This document shows, piece by piece, positions 44,776 to 57,162 of a DNA stretch of 64,000 nt. Location of the stretch: NCBI GenBank assembly GCA_014058105.1, contig JACGCM010001497.1:992001-1056000 (forward strand), given 5' to 3'. The notes under the pieces were generated by a model. The model worked only from the letters and a program-made list of their open reading frames with translations, ran no database searches and was not told the DNA's origin. The translations under genes were made by a program, and so were the position numbers. The stretch's first letter is position 1; every line of letters begins with the position of its first letter. This DNA comes from Kingdonia uniflora (Eukaryota; Streptophyta; Magnoliopsida; Ranunculales; Circaeasteraceae).

Positions 44776-45369
44776 AGTAATGGCCTAATTTTATGAGCTT
44801 GAAGTGGTCAAGAATTATTCCTTATACCAATGTACCCGTGATAAAAATTTAGTAGATAAGAAATAATACAAGTGTGTAAAAAACCATGACCTCGTGTTGA
44901 AGGTTTTTGTTATAGTGACGTTTATTGCTTGAAGCTGATGATATCCAATTACAAGTTATTTCTATATTTGGAAATGATTGACCTTGTGAATAAGAATTTT
45001 GGAGCATTGAAAATCTTAGAAAATATAGCTTTCTTGGTGGTTTCTCTTGTAATTTTCTTGTCCCTGTCTCTTCTGGAAATTTTTCTTTATACAGGCCTCT
45101 TCCGCAGCTCTTCTTCGTGCTGAAGCACGTTTTCTGAACAATGTGGTTAGTGGTTACTTGACTAACTAACTACTGAGTTTGTAAGGGACAGGTGGCTTTG
45201 ACTTGTTTAGGCTTTTTGGTTTAAGCTCGACTCACATTTCTTATCAGTTCCTAGAGATTGTAGCGATGATGACTGGAGAAGTCGTGTAGAGAATGCGTGA
45301 GTCTGACATGGAGGTAATTTGAACTAGTGACATACGATTTGAGGTAAGATCGAGGGATAGGCCCCTACA
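44776..45369 (-). repeat. 3' LTR of Tat element B
   Basis: Minus-strand start TGTAGGGGCCTATCC, end AATTAGGCCATTACT (terminal CA mutated to CT). It aligns along its whole length with 58,548-59,166 with many substitutions and a ~25-base deletion. Confidence 0.9.
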
Positions 45370-45386
45370 ATCTCCCCCTCACAACC
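45370..45386 (-). promoter_or_regulatory. Polypurine tract of Tat element B
   Basis: The minus strand reads GTGAGGGGGAGAT directly before the 3' LTR, the normal primer position for plus-strand DNA synthesis. Confidence 0.75.
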
Positions 45387-45700
45387 GAAGTCACGAGTGG
45401 CTTTTGTTGAGAAAGGATTTGGATATATGGGTATGCATGTTTTGAATTTTGAAAGAAGTAATGATGTTGTTGACTGTATAGAAAATGCCCGTATAAAAAG
45501 GTGATGGACATACATTGAATATGGATGGGAATATTAACGTATGTGACGGTTAGAATTTGAAGGGTTTCGCCAGTATTGAACGATGACGCTTGGTGAAACG
45601 TTCATGCACAATAAATATAGGGCTATATAAAGAATACATGTACCGAGGATTGTGATAAAGTGCGTTTGATTTGTTATAAAAATCTCTGTCATTTTGGAAG

Positions 45701-45871
45701 ATGGTGAAGACTCGTAGAATTTCTCTTGAAGAGCGAATTACTTTGGAAATGCTAAGGTTAAAGTTAAAGTTTTTCAAGGATCAATACTTGGAGGATCCTG
45801 TTCCTCCGACGTATAGAGGCATGTCAGAGAATAAAGTGGCTAAAGCTGAAGAAGAGTTTAACTGCAGATGA
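45701..45871 (+). CDS. Small ORF between the Tat B 3' LTR and its antisense ORF
   Basis: It encodes 56 residues starting MVKTRRISLEERITLEMLRL and rich in Lys and Glu, with a predicted helix. Antisense to the element genes. It is likely the remnant of the start of the antisense transcript unit. No domain was recognised. Confidence 0.3.
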   Translation: MVKTRRISLEERITLEMLRLKLKFFKDQYLEDPVPPTYRGMSENKVAKAEEEFNCR

Positions 45872-46943
45872 AGGTTTTACCGCATTGTCTTAACAAGCGA
45901 GCAATGTTGGGTTTGTCTCTGCATCCTTGCAGAAGACAAGGCTGGGGAGACAGATCCAGGGATAGGAATAACTGCAATGCAGTTGTATTAATTTATTGTG
46001 TCACAATAGACTCTAAGGTCGGGCCTACTTCATCTCTATTAACTCTACGAAGGTGGTGTTTCTAGAGGAGGAGGTGATTGTAGTAGAGGAAGGAGACAAA
46101 AAGTGGAAGTCTGCTTCTACACTTCTATCACTTTTTGGCGCTAAGAAGACCTTCTATTTGAAGAGTTGGTTCAAGTACTGATTCTTTTGATTCTATAGTT
46201 TCCATTTAAAGTATGCTTAGACTTCGACCAAACTCATGGGAGTGATCATACTCGTTGTTTCCAATTTCTGTTTTGCATCAGGGTAAAAAATTATTGAAGT
46301 AAAATGAACAGAAGGATTTGATGTGTTAGAGTGCCTGAGGGACTTGTTGGTTGTAAAAGCATTGAAAAACTTATTATCTGTAAAGTACTTGAAGTTGAGT
46401 ACTGGACAGACTTGGTATCTGTAAAGTACCTGAGGTCGAGTACTTGAAAGACTTGTTATCTGTAAAAATACTTGTAATATGTTCGAGATGAATAAAATTT
46501 GTTAACAAATTTTGTGTTGATATAGATATAGTATAACTCTAGAAATCGAGTTGTATGATCTGAAGAATGTATAAAATGAAATGTATGAGTACAAAAAATA
46601 CAAATACTTGCAATATTCGAACTATTCTAAATTTATTTGTAAAAATATGTGTTAAGAGGCGAATATTATATTGTTTGCAAGTTGGAAATGTGAGAGAGAA
46701 AAAAATTGTAGGAATTTTTAGAATAAAGATTCGATGTCACAGAGGTCAATTTAAAAATTAAATCTGGAAAGAATAAGTTTGACCTGAAAAGATGTGGAAT
46801 GATTGAGTTCGAGGGGAAGAGATAAGTTGAAATAATTTTTCTCAAGATTCTGGGGGTTTTGTTACGAGATAAAATAATATTAGCACTTTTTGAGGGGAAT
46901 CGGTAGTTAAAATGTATAAATAAGGGTAAAATGATCTCTGAAT

Positions 46944-47279
46944 ATGGGGGAAGAGATAAGAATGGTACAGACTCGATCCCAGAGAATTAGTAGTGTCGCT
47001 GAAGGACGATTAGCAATTAAGATCGCTGAAGTATGGGAAAGCATTTTTAAATCGTTGGGTTATGATGCTGAGTTGCCAGTAAGGGAGTGTCAATTTGAAG
47101 GATTATATTCAATGGGTAGGGAGCTTGAGTATGCCTATTTTTTCTTTGAGGGATTTTTTTGTGAACTGGCGAGGGATCCTGCATATAAAGAAGAGGTGGT
47201 AGGATTGATTACTGATGTAAAGATCGAATTTAAGGATACGAGGATCGTTATAGGTTTACCTATTGGTTGTGGTTTTTGA
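46944..47279 (+). CDS. Open frame in the antisense region of Tat B
   Basis: It encodes 111 residues, with two possible starts (MGEEIRMVQTRSQRISSVAE); the second start, MVQTRS, resembles the MVKTRR start at 45,701. The body is a mixed helical domain (EYAYFFFEGFFCELARDP, EEVVGLITDVKIEFKDTR). It lies upstream of the antisense ORF and may be its first exon or a separate extra gene. I do not recognise it. Confidence 0.35.
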   Translation: MGEEIRMVQTRSQRISSVAEGRLAIKIAEVWESIFKSLGYDAELPVRECQFEGLYSMGRELEYAYFFFEGFFCELARDPAYKEEVVGLITDVKIEFKDTRIVIGLPIGCGF

Positions 47280-48299
47280 AGTCATCAAGGCTGCTTTAGA
47301 TGTAATTATATGTGATGTGAATGGAGTGAATATAAAAATATGTATGACAGAGTATAACTGTTTTGAGTTTGAATAATTTAAAAGAAATTGTTGTTGAATA
47401 GATCCTCTATTTTGGTAAATTTTGATTGCGACTGTTATGTAAAAGATGAATTTAAAAATATTTGAATTTTTGTTATGGGAGCTTTAGAAATGAAGTCAGT
47501 GCTGCTATAAGAGTAGAAAAAGAAGTACGTACATAAAAAGTAGGGAGCTTCTGAATTTGTCTCTTGTAGAAAAGTTGTAAAAACTTGATTACATGTAAGA
47601 GTGAGTCAAAATGAGCGTGGTGAGGTCAGAAGGAGATTTGGAAAAAATAGATTAAAATATAAGAGAAAGGGCAATGATGGGAAGGCATTTTTGCTGAAAA
47701 GGTGTAAGACGTCTGACATGGATAGTGGAAGGGACACCTCGGTTCTAAAACCGAGGATGACTCATGCAAGGCTCAATAACTGCCAGCAGTTAGAAAGAAA
47801 AAATATAAATATTACTTCATCTTTGTCAATCAAACAATTTTTAACTTCTAAAAACATGAAGAGCAGTGAGAGAGGAAGGAACAAATGAGGCAAAAATATT
47901 ACAAACACTTGTACAAATTTAAGCGAAAGGGATCATCAGTCAAAATGAGAGAGAGTTGTTGAATCAGAGTCGTGAAGGTGGTTATACAGCAGTGTGGTGA
48001 GGGAAGGATACAGCACTGCCTCGAATTCACATTTTGATATAGAAGGTTAGTAGATATATGTGATGTGATTTTGAAGATTAATTTTTATTGCTAGGAAAAT
48101 CGATAAATTACTATTTATAGTAATCTAAGAAAATCTGCTTGTTATTTGAGATTTGAAAGATATTTGAATGTGGTTGATGGATATAAAAAAAATAACTATA
48201 GATACCTGGACCTTTATGTAGGCCGACCGTGAGGAGTATTATCTAGGATAAAAATCCTTTCCTGTAGTTGATATAAGAAATTTCCCTGTAAGTGAGGAA

Positions 48300-51200
48300 T
48301 CGACCTCTGGTCGGCCCACTAAGTCTGAGATTGAAGCGTCTGGAAGTGAGGAAGAAGTAGATGTTGATCAATTTCCAGATTTCCCTAGAAGATTTATGTC
48401 CTATTCTCCTCGTTCGGATGCAATCAAAGAGTTTTGTAAAGCCAAGGCTTCTATAGGAGGTAGATGGGAAAATTGTATCGACTATGCCGGTAGGCAATTT
48501 AGGGGTTGCATTGTAGCAATGGGAGAAGAATATTTTTTTCTGTTGGCCGATTTGGCGAAGGAAAAAAGAGATACAGGAATCGATCTCTATGGAGTATTAT
48601 GATGGGAATATTTAAATGAACTTTCTTAGGACTTTTTATGTTACCTGTCTCAGTTGGAGTACGGGTTGAGTCTTCCCCTTAGCAATCTGGCAAAAGGGAT
48701 TATGAATCTTATCGGTACATGTCCCGTTCAGATGAATAGGAACATGTGGGAGGTGATAAGTGTTTGTAAAGCATTGAATATACGGTGGGAAGGAGAGGGT
48801 AGAAAGAGGAGGAGATCCTGTGAGGATGTGCTGCAGTTTTACGGTATAAAAAATTATGGTATAAGTGGAGGGGATTATTTCTGTACAAAAGCAACTCGAT
48901 CTCGCTTCTTTGATCTGAACTCAGCAGGTCGACCTTGGAACTATAATGTAATATGGGTGAAGGGTGACTGCCTTCAGAGATGATGATGAAGAACCCATGG
49001 AACTTCTCTTTAGAACTGTAAAACAATGTAAGTATAACAATGTATAATGTATGAGATTGATAGTATAAATTGTACGATACTCGTTAATGTTAACATTTTA
49101 TGTATGACAGGTCCTAGGTCGTAGGTGACGAGGAAAGAGTCATTATTGGGTAAAGTTGCTCAAAAGAAGATAGAACTCGAGGCTGTACTAGAAGATTTCG
49201 GCATTAGTAGGAAGAAGCGTGTTAACAGCCGAGTTGAAAAGGTTCTGAAATCTCATTCGACAAGGCTAATGACGAGCGCTGACGGTAGCAAAAATAAGGG
49301 GACTGATGGGTAAAGGCGAATGAACTTGCCTAAGGCCCCTGGAGTGGACACAGGATTACCAGAGTCCATTACGTCGAGCTAATTAGCTTGAATGTTCCCC
49401 AAAAGAAAAATGCTGAAGCGTTCTGCAGTGTCAGGGACCACGGGAAGTAGTGAGGCTACAGAAAAGGTAAAAATGAAAAGGTTCAAACCTTCTGAATTGT
49501 CAAGGGGGAAGGTTGTAGAAGATTGACTTAATGTGGAGGACGATTGGAAAGAGGTAGAGGAAAAGGCCAGGTTGGCGGCTCTCCACGGGGATGAGGAGAT
49601 GAGCAAAATGGTAGGTTTATATGCTTGAATAAGTTCGATTTTGTATTATGATTCAAGCTAATCAATAAGGTCAATTTTACTTGATTTTTGCAGGCCGCTC
49701 GGCTGATGAAAGGGATATGCCTCGGGGTCGAAGCGGAGAGAGGTAAGTTGAAGAAGAAGAATTTTGAACTTGAAAAGAGCGTAGCCCGATTGAAGTCAGA
49801 TCTGAGCAAGGAGGGGAAGCAACTGGAGGCCCTGAAGGCTTCCCAAGTGGTAGAGATCAAAAAGCTGTGGGCAGAGGCGAGGATAGATTTGGATGAGGCG
49901 GTAGCTGAACGTGACAGGATCGGGCGGCACCTTATGTCTAAGGGATACTCTAAAGATGAGGTGGAGGCCATTAGGACCGACACCTACGTGAAGGTGGAGG
50001 AGGTAGAAGATGATGTTGTTGGGGTTGTTGATTGGTTGGATGGTATGCCTCCTAGGACGGTGAGAGACAACCAAAAGGATGACGACAAACGCTCAGAGGT
50101 CGAAACTAAGAAGGTAGGATAGTATGATGGCACTGTTATTGTATGAATGTTATGGAATGTTGTAAAATTATTGGATATATTTTGGATAGAATTTTGTAGG
50201 CTAAGTTGCTTTTGTAAACATTGCAATAGATACTTAAGGACATACGCCTCAGAATAAAAGATTTAGAGGTTAAGCTTGTTCAGGAGAGAAAAACCTCAGC
50301 GTCCCTGTTGTCTTTGCAAGCAGAGCTAAAAGTTAGAATAGAGCAAGAAATATTTGATTTGTATGCCTCATTAATATAGAAGCACAAAGTAATAGATAGA
50401 GTGCAAAGACGAACCAAAAACTCATTTCCTGTTTAGGTACAAACGGCCCTGGAATTGTACGTATAAAAGATGTTAGTCTTTGGCAAACAAAAATATAAAG
50501 AATGTGAACCTTAGACTTTGAAGTATATGTTATGTAGCATTCATCCGAGATTGTACTTCGACCTTAAGTCCAGAAGTAGTTTTACACAGTAGATGTCAAA
50601 AAATAGATATATTGTTAGAAGTGAGTCATATGTAGTGATTGAGTATTCTGAATTGAACTTGATATAATATAACGGCTATATGCAGATCGAATTAGAGTCA
50701 GCACGCTTACAGGAAGATGAAGCTTGTCAATGTAACCAAGAATTTGTAGAGGAGTTCGATAAGATGAGAGAGGCGAATGAAGATAGAGAAGACTAACATG
50801 TGAAGGTACACTTCAAGTTTGTTGAGGCAACACAGACAGTTGTCGACCTGACTTGGCAGATCGAGGAGAAGGATGCCAAAATTGAGAAAGGGCAGAAAGA
50901 ACTTGAGGAGTTAAAAGAACATGCAGCGAAACTCAAAAGCCAGAACGATGCATTGGTGGTAAAGAGTAGGGAAGCTGACATGGCTCGTTATCGTATACAT
51001 GCTCTAGAAAGATCGGAGGAAGATTTAAATCGATCGATGGCTGGTTTGAGAAATGATCTGGCCAGGAAAACTCATGACCAAGAGAAAATTCGATCTGATC
51101 TGGCAAATAGCAAGAGCGAGCTGAGGCAATTGAAGAAGAAATTAGTTGATAAAGATAGCGAGCTAAAGGGAGCTCGAGATGATTTGTCTGTGTCTGAAGT

Positions 51201-52130
51201 TGCAACTGAACAATTGACTACAGCTTTCTTTGTAAAAGATATGGAGTTCAGGATGGTACAACGCAAGTGTAATGAGTCGAATGAAAGAGTGCTCAATTGA
51301 AAGCCGATATGGCACAGGCCAATTCGCGTGTTAGAAGCATCGAGGCTGGTGAGCGCTCGAAGAAGAATAAAAATAATGCCAGAGTTTTTCTTATTCAAGG
51401 TGATGCCGTTAGTCTGTTAGCTCGAATAAGAGAGTTGGAAGGGGACGTTACTCAAATTCAAGGGCATGTGCGTAAAGGAGTTGAGCAGTTACAAGAGCGT
51501 CAAATAAAGCTGAACTTTACTCTTATTAGGGAGAAAAGGTTAGAGCGCATTATCCGAGGGAAGGAGATTTTTATAAAGGATGAAGAGGAATTGTTAAAGA
51601 AAATTCTAGATGTGGAAGAACTGAACAAAGAGATCGAGATACTTTGTGCTCAGGTAGTTGATTTGGAGGTGATTAATCGAGCTGAATCAGCTAAAGCTGA
51701 CAAAAAATCTGCAGAGAACATAACTTTTACAAATCGAATAGACAGAGAAATAGAAAGTCATAAAGCACAGTACAAGAGGTCAGAAGATCGCCTTCAGAGG
51801 TCAAGGGCGGTGTTCTCTCACTCAGTTGTAACACAGGCCCGACATTCAAAATTGCTAAAGTCGGTGATTGCTTATTTTGTATAAGAAGTAAAAAGAATTG
51901 AGTTAGAGAGAGATACCTTGCTCGATTGTATGTAAGAAAAGGGATGTTTATGTAAGGTTGATATAGATCAAGGAGATTACACGAGCTCCATAAGAACGAA
52001 TTTGGGCCCTCGATATGCTGAATTAATAGTGGAGGGCAGGATTGTTGTGATTGCTCAAGCCCGAGAATTCTTGGCTAGTCGATTGCCAGTTGTAGGGGCA
52101 AGCGAAGCTGACATCCACACCGCAGAATAG
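48300..52130 (+). pseudogene. Tat B antisense ORF (transposase_28/plant-mobile-domain-like head, coiled-coil tail)
   Basis: The head (48,378-49,000) contains SYSPRSDAIKEFCKAKASIG, LEYGLSLPLSNLAKGIMNLI, CPVQMNRNMWEVISVC, GDYFCTKATRSRFFDLNSAG and WNYNVIWVKGDCLQ. Long coiled coils follow: 49,688-50,122 (RLKSDLSKEGKQLEALKASQ, GYSKDEVEAIRTDTYVKVEE), 50,800-51,300 (ALERSEEDLNRSMAGLRNDL, FFVKDMEFRMVQRKCN) and 51,297-51,884, with a C-terminus to about 52,130 (DQGDYTSS, LGPRYAELIVEGR). This is the antisense protein known from Tat retrotransposons and often annotated as a putative gypsy-type transposon protein. Its function is unknown. Stops near 48,600, 49,110, 49,380, 51,299 and 51,884 and gaps between exons mark it as broken. 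Confidence 0.75.
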
Positions 52131-52178
52131 ACTCCATTGTAGTGGTTATACATAACCTAAAAAGAAATAATATATTTC

Positions 52179-52700
52179 GCAGACATGTTAAGAGATGAAA
52201 GCTAGTTTTACCTTTGTTTTATCTTATGTATGGTTGAGCTCTTTGATTGAAAACTAGTATCACCTTTGTTTTAACCTCGTAGTCGATTAGAGTCAGTCAA
52301 ACCAGGTATAGCCTAAATTTAACTGGTAGAATGTCGCAGACATATTGAAAGAGATGAAAGTTTGCTTTACCTTTGCTTTATCTTATGTCTGGTAGAGTCT
52401 ATTTATTGAAAGCAAGTTCTACCATGTTCTAACTGCAGAAGATTTAGTAGAGTCAACCAAATCAAGTGTATTCTTGATTTAACTGGTATGATATTGCAGA
52501 CATATTGAAAGAGATGAAAGTTAGTTTTACCTTTGCTTTATCTTATGTCTGGTAGAGTCCATTGATTGAAAATAGGTTCTACCTTATTCTAACTGCAGGA
52601 GATTTAGCAGAGTTAGCCAAACCAAGTATATTCTTGATTTAACTGGAACGATGTCGATTGAAAGTTAGTATTATCTATGTTTTAATCTATGTATTGTCTA
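52179..52700. repeat. ~160-bp tandem repeat between Tat B integrase and antisense ORF
   Basis: GCAGACATATTGAAAGAGAT units start at 52,179, 52,336 and 52,496, with a partial fourth from 52,656. Each unit carries TTACCTTTGCTTTATCTTATG, GATTGAAA and AACTGCAG-GATTTAG. Such arrays in the 3' region are known from Ogre/Tat elements, where they can seed satellite DNA. Confidence 0.85.
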
Positions 52701-52959
52701 CAAAGTAGAGAGATGTATGGAGAAAACTTGTAAGTTTTATTGAATTTTGAAATAGGATGTACATTGGATGGAGATGGAAATCTTATTACTAGAATGAAAA
52801 AGTGAGAAATTGAAATGGAGTAGTGAGGGACCTAACGATAATATTATTTCAGTCACCTAGTGTTTCAAGGACTCAAAATGTGGACGCACTCTTCTGTCAT
52901 GAGGTAATATTATCCCAGGCCTGAGAAACCTGTGATAAGGAATGGACCCTCCCAATTGA

Positions 52960-54094
52960 CTGCTAGTTTTCCAGTATAAGACTCTTTGCGATGTTAAGGT
53001 ATCTCCCTGAGGACAAGTTCATTGATTTGGAAGGTACGGCTTTTGACTCATTTGTTGTATGAACTGGCCAGCATATGGTAATATTGACCAAGGTTAGCGA
53101 TGGCGCATTCCCTGGTTTTATCGATCCAATTGAGGTTGTAAGCCAATTTGAACTCATTTTCCTCATCAGTAGCTCGCGATCTTTGACTAGGTGATGGTAT
53201 TCAGAGAAAATGAAGGCCTCAGTGCCATAGGCAAGGAGGAATGGAGTATAGCCTATTGATTGACATGGAGTGGTACGGTATGCCAATAAGACATGAGGAA
53301 GTTCTCGAATCCAATTCCCTTTTTTTTAAGTATAGCCATTTCTTAAGTCCTTCCACGATGGTTTTGTTGCTGATTTTTTCTTGGCCATTGCATTGAGGGT
53401 AGTAGGGATTGGATGATGTGTGAATGATGTTGTGTTGGTTGAGGAAAGCTGTGACTTTTTCTCCAACAAATTAGGGCCCATTATCGATACGAATTAGGTA
53501 GGGCTACCCAAACCGAGTAATGATGTATTCCCAGATAAAAGAGATTACCACTTCTTCTCTGGTTTGACAAAGTAGAATTGCTTCTACCCATTTTGTAAAA
53601 TAATTGGAAGCTACGAGGAGGTGGCGGCGGTTACTTGGAGAATTAGGAAATTCATCGACAAGATCGAGTGCCCATCTTTTGAATGACCAAAACACCTTGC
53701 TTGCATGAAGTTCGAGCGCAGGGCCGCGTATCATATTTTCATGTCATTGACATGCGTCACATTTGTGTGAGTACTCTTATGCTTATTTGCGCATACTGGG
53801 CCAGAATACTCCTTATGTAATGGTTATGCTTGTTAGTGATCGGTCTGCGACATGGGAGCCACAAGTCCCTTCATGTAAATCATGAAGCATCTCGTCCACT
53901 TTCTGTTTAAAGAAATACTTGGGGTATGGCCCCATGACTGAACGGCGATACAAGGTACCGCTTTGATTGGTGTAGCGCTTCGAGTTGTCTATCAGCTGTC
54001 GGCGCTCCTTCGGATCTGTTGGAAGTGGTCCTTCACATTTGTTGTTAATATTAAAATAAACTAAGAAAGGCTTTCGCCAATCGTCGTCTCCCAC
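52960..54094 (-). pseudogene. Tat B integrase
   Basis: The minus strand gives the zinc-binding part (EMLHDLHEGTCGSHVADRSL, KCDACQ), then the core: ALDLVDEFPNSPSNRRHLLV, SNYFTKWVEAI, PYLIRIDNGP. After a frame change comes the C-terminal AYRTTPCQSIGYTPFLLAYG. Integrase joins element DNA to the target. Stops at about 53,812, 53,744 and 53,503 and shifts near 53,440 and 53,330 disable it. Confidence 0.8.
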
Positions 54095-54172
54095 TTTATC
54101 ACCCCCAGTGTTGATCGTGCATACAAAAATATGATCAATGTTGGGGGTTGAAATTACCTCGATCTGGATATA

Positions 54173-54700
54173 TTAAGCTTTCGTGCCTAAGACCCCGGCT
54201 AAATATGCCAAGGAATCGGCGTGTTTGTTTTCGCCTTGAGAAAGATAATCGAGAGTTGCTTGTGCAAACTTGCTCATCCTAACTGCAACGAGGGCTGCGT
54301 ATTCGATCATCTTGTCATTCTTCTTGTATTGCTCAGAGTAATGGTAGATGATGAGTAGTGAATCAGTGTAAACTAAGAGTTTGGGAACGTCGAGCTTGAG
54401 AGTGAGATCGAGTCCGTAAATAAGAGCTTTGTATTCGGTGACATTATTTGAGGCCTCAAAATCCAGGCAGATTGATTTCTCAATTCTGTCGCTGAAAGGG
54501 GTAATCAATACGATTTCAATTTCTGACCCTGCGGCTCTTGCTGATCCATCAGTAAGAAGTCACCACCCATTCCTTGTAATCCATTCTGCTCGCTCATCAA
54601 ATGCTTTGGGGGTGGATCTTCTGTAGCTTCCTCTGAAAGGTCATAATCGTGCTCCTCCCACTCGGGATCTTCCACTGGAAAATCCACGAGGAAATTGGTA
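54173..54700 (-). pseudogene. Tat B archaeal-type RNase H
   Basis: Read through one frame change near 54,505, the domain shows LMDQQEPQGQKLK (decayed DGS stretch) and SNNVTEYKALIYGLDLTL, then LLVYTDSLLIIYHYSEQYKK and DYLSQGENKHADSLAYLAGV. This extra RNase H is the hallmark of Tat elements. Element A keeps the DGS motif that is lost here. Confidence 0.7.
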
Positions 54701-54705
54701 ACGGC

Positions 54706-55930
54706 CTACCCTTTTTCAGAATGACGTTGTTCAAACTTAATATCATGTTCTCTGAAACTAACTGACCATTGTTGCACTCTTCTTGATTTTTCTTTCTTGG
54801 ATAGAAATTCCCGAAGTGAATAATTCGTCATGACTTTGACTGAATGAGATTGGAAGTAGTGATTGAGTTTCTGTGAAGTATAAATAAGAGTGAGAAGAAG
54901 TTTTTCGATTTTAGAGTACCTCGTTTCCGCTGGAGTGAGGGTTTTGTTGATGAAGTAGACTGGTTTCTCAATTTTCCCTTTAAGTCGAATAAGAACCGAG
55001 CTGAGTGAAGTATCTATAACTACTAGGTAGATAATCAATTCCTTATTAGCTATCGTGGTGCTCATGATGGGAGACTTCCCCAAATAGGTTTTAAGATCCT
55101 GAAAAACTACCTCGCACTCAGATGTCCATTGAACCACTATATTTGACTAAACTTTTGTTTATTTGGTACAACTGCAGAGTAATAAGAACAACCAATGACA
55201 GCGGTCTGAATATTTTGAAATGTAACAGCTGATAGCGGCAATTTTGTAGGCAAGTTTCTGAACGTCTTTCGTCATTTTTGAAGATGGTATGTCGAGGAGA
55301 GCCCGAATCTGATCTGGATCAGCCTCAATCTCCTTCTTACTGATGAGGTGGCCTAGAAATTAGCCTGAATGCACTCTAAATTGACACTTATCAGGATTGA
55401 GACGTATCCTATAAGAATGAAGTATGTTGAATATTGTGCTGAGATCTAAAATGTGATTGATGGACTGTACGCTCTTGCATAAGAAATCGTCAATGTAGAC
55501 TTCCATGATTTTCCCAAGATATGCTTTGAACATAGTACTTATCAATCATTGATAAGTTGTACCTACATTCTTGAGTTCGAAGGGCATGACTTTATAGTAA
55601 TAAAGTCCTCTTTCAGTGATAAAAGTGGTTTTTTTCTTGATCTTCATCCAAGAGTGGAATATGATTGTATCCTGAAGCATCGTCCATCATAAATAAGAGT
55701 TCATGACCTGCTGTGGAATCAAGGATTTGATGAATGTTGGAAAGAGGGAAACTATCCTTTAGAGTATGTTTGTTGAGATCGGTAAAATCTACACAAACAC
55801 GGACATTTTCATTCTTCTTTGGGACAGCGACGATGTTGGATATCCAATCCGGATACTTGGCTTCTCGAATGAATCCTACTTTGATCAATTTCTCGATCTC
55901 TATGTTAACTTCATCTTAAATTCGTGGTGA
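54706..55930 (-). pseudogene. Tat B reverse transcriptase and gypsy-type RNase H
   Basis: Minus-strand motifs in order: FIREAKYPDWISNIVAVPKK, VCVDFTDLNKHTLKDSFPL, FMMDDASGYNHI (55,888-55,613), MEVYIDDFLCKS with LNPDKCQFRVHSG (55,545-55,360), then WTSECEVVFQDLKTYLGKSP and VYFINKTLTPAETRYSKIEK (55,137-54,706). The YIDD catalytic pair is intact. Stops at about 55,359 and 55,145 and a shift near 55,600 interrupt the polyprotein. Confidence 0.85.
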
Positions 55931-56189
55931 TAGGCATCGTTGTTTCTATTTGACTACAGTGGCATTAATGTTGATTGCCAATTTGTGACATGCCTTGGCC
56001 GGATCGACTCTAAGCATTTCTTTGAAAGACCACGCAAAAACGTCTCGATTTAGTCATAAGAACTGAATGAGAGCGTCTTTTCGTGTTGAACCAGCTTAGT
56101 ACCGATAAAAGTACATTTGCTAGGTCCATCAATGTTGATGTATTTGGTGTGCTTCTCTATTGAAGGCTGATCATTAGGGTGACAAGCTT

Positions 56190-57126
56190 GTTGTAATTAC
56201 TATGCAGCATACTTGTTAGAGGTATCTAGAATTGTAGAGATGGTGTTTTCGCAAGCTTGAGAGAGCTTTTGACTACCCCTGATCTCATAGATACCATCAT
56301 TGTGTTTGAAGTGGAGTGTTTGATGATAGGTAGAAGCGATTGCTTCCATGGTATGAATCCTGCAACGGCCAATAATCCCAAAATAATAAGATTTAACGTT
56401 AATCACATAAAAAATAATGCCAATGGTGGCTGGTCCCGTGGTAATAGGTAAGATTATCTTCCCTACTCACTCTTCTTTAAAACCATTGAATCTTCTGATA
56501 TCGGTGTCGCTTTGAATGACTTGATCGACCAATCACATTTGGTCCATAATGCTCTGAAAGAGGATCTTGATACCGCTACCAGTATCGATCATCGTTGTGT
56601 GCATGGCAAACTTCTTCATCTTGAGCATTATGACTAACGCATCATGATATGGAAATTTGACATGGCTAGTATCACAATCTTTGAATGATATCCTGAGTCG
56701 GCGGTTGCTCGACTCAGGCAGAAGTTCAGCTTCTTTGTCTTTAGGTGTGCGATCACAGCATTCTGACAGTCTCCTGCGCTTGAATCTGTTAGAGTTGGTG
56801 ATCTGATTGATCAGGATCATGTTGTTGTGGCGCATATGGTAAAGATGCTTCTCCTCAGCTTGATCTTCAACCTGGACAACTTTAAGTTGCTTCTTATAGC
56901 TGCCATCCGTATATGACTCCAGGTCAACAATATATTCGAGCATCCGTCCCTCCTTGAAAATGTATTCGAGCAACCTCTGTAAAGTATAACAATTATCAGA
57001 AAAATGATGGTTTACCTTATGATGAATGCAGTACGGTCGGTTTTTTATTGGTTCCAATGGTTGGGAGAGATGGTAGAGCTTATCCTTTATGAGGATTAGA
57101 AAAATTATGGAGATTTGAACATTCAT
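56190..57126 (-). pseudogene. Tat B gag C-terminus and protease
   Basis: A 197-codon open stretch (57,126-56,533) carries PYCIHHKVNHHFSDNCYTLQ, the His/Cys segment matching element A, and runs into protease with MIDTGSGIKILFQSI. After a frame change the protease end LGIMGR-like FGIIGRCRIHTMEAIASTY follows (56,406-56,200). The join between gag end and protease is still open here but is closed by a stop in element A. Confidence 0.8.
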
Positions 57127-57162
57127 CTTTGGGAGGACCGGTTTAACTTGTGAGCTGCCTTT

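Noticed and set aside
49379..51398. Several minus-strand Ser/Leu-rich frames of 75-151 codons
   Set aside because: They are shadows of the plus-strand coiled-coil frames of the Tat antisense ORF.
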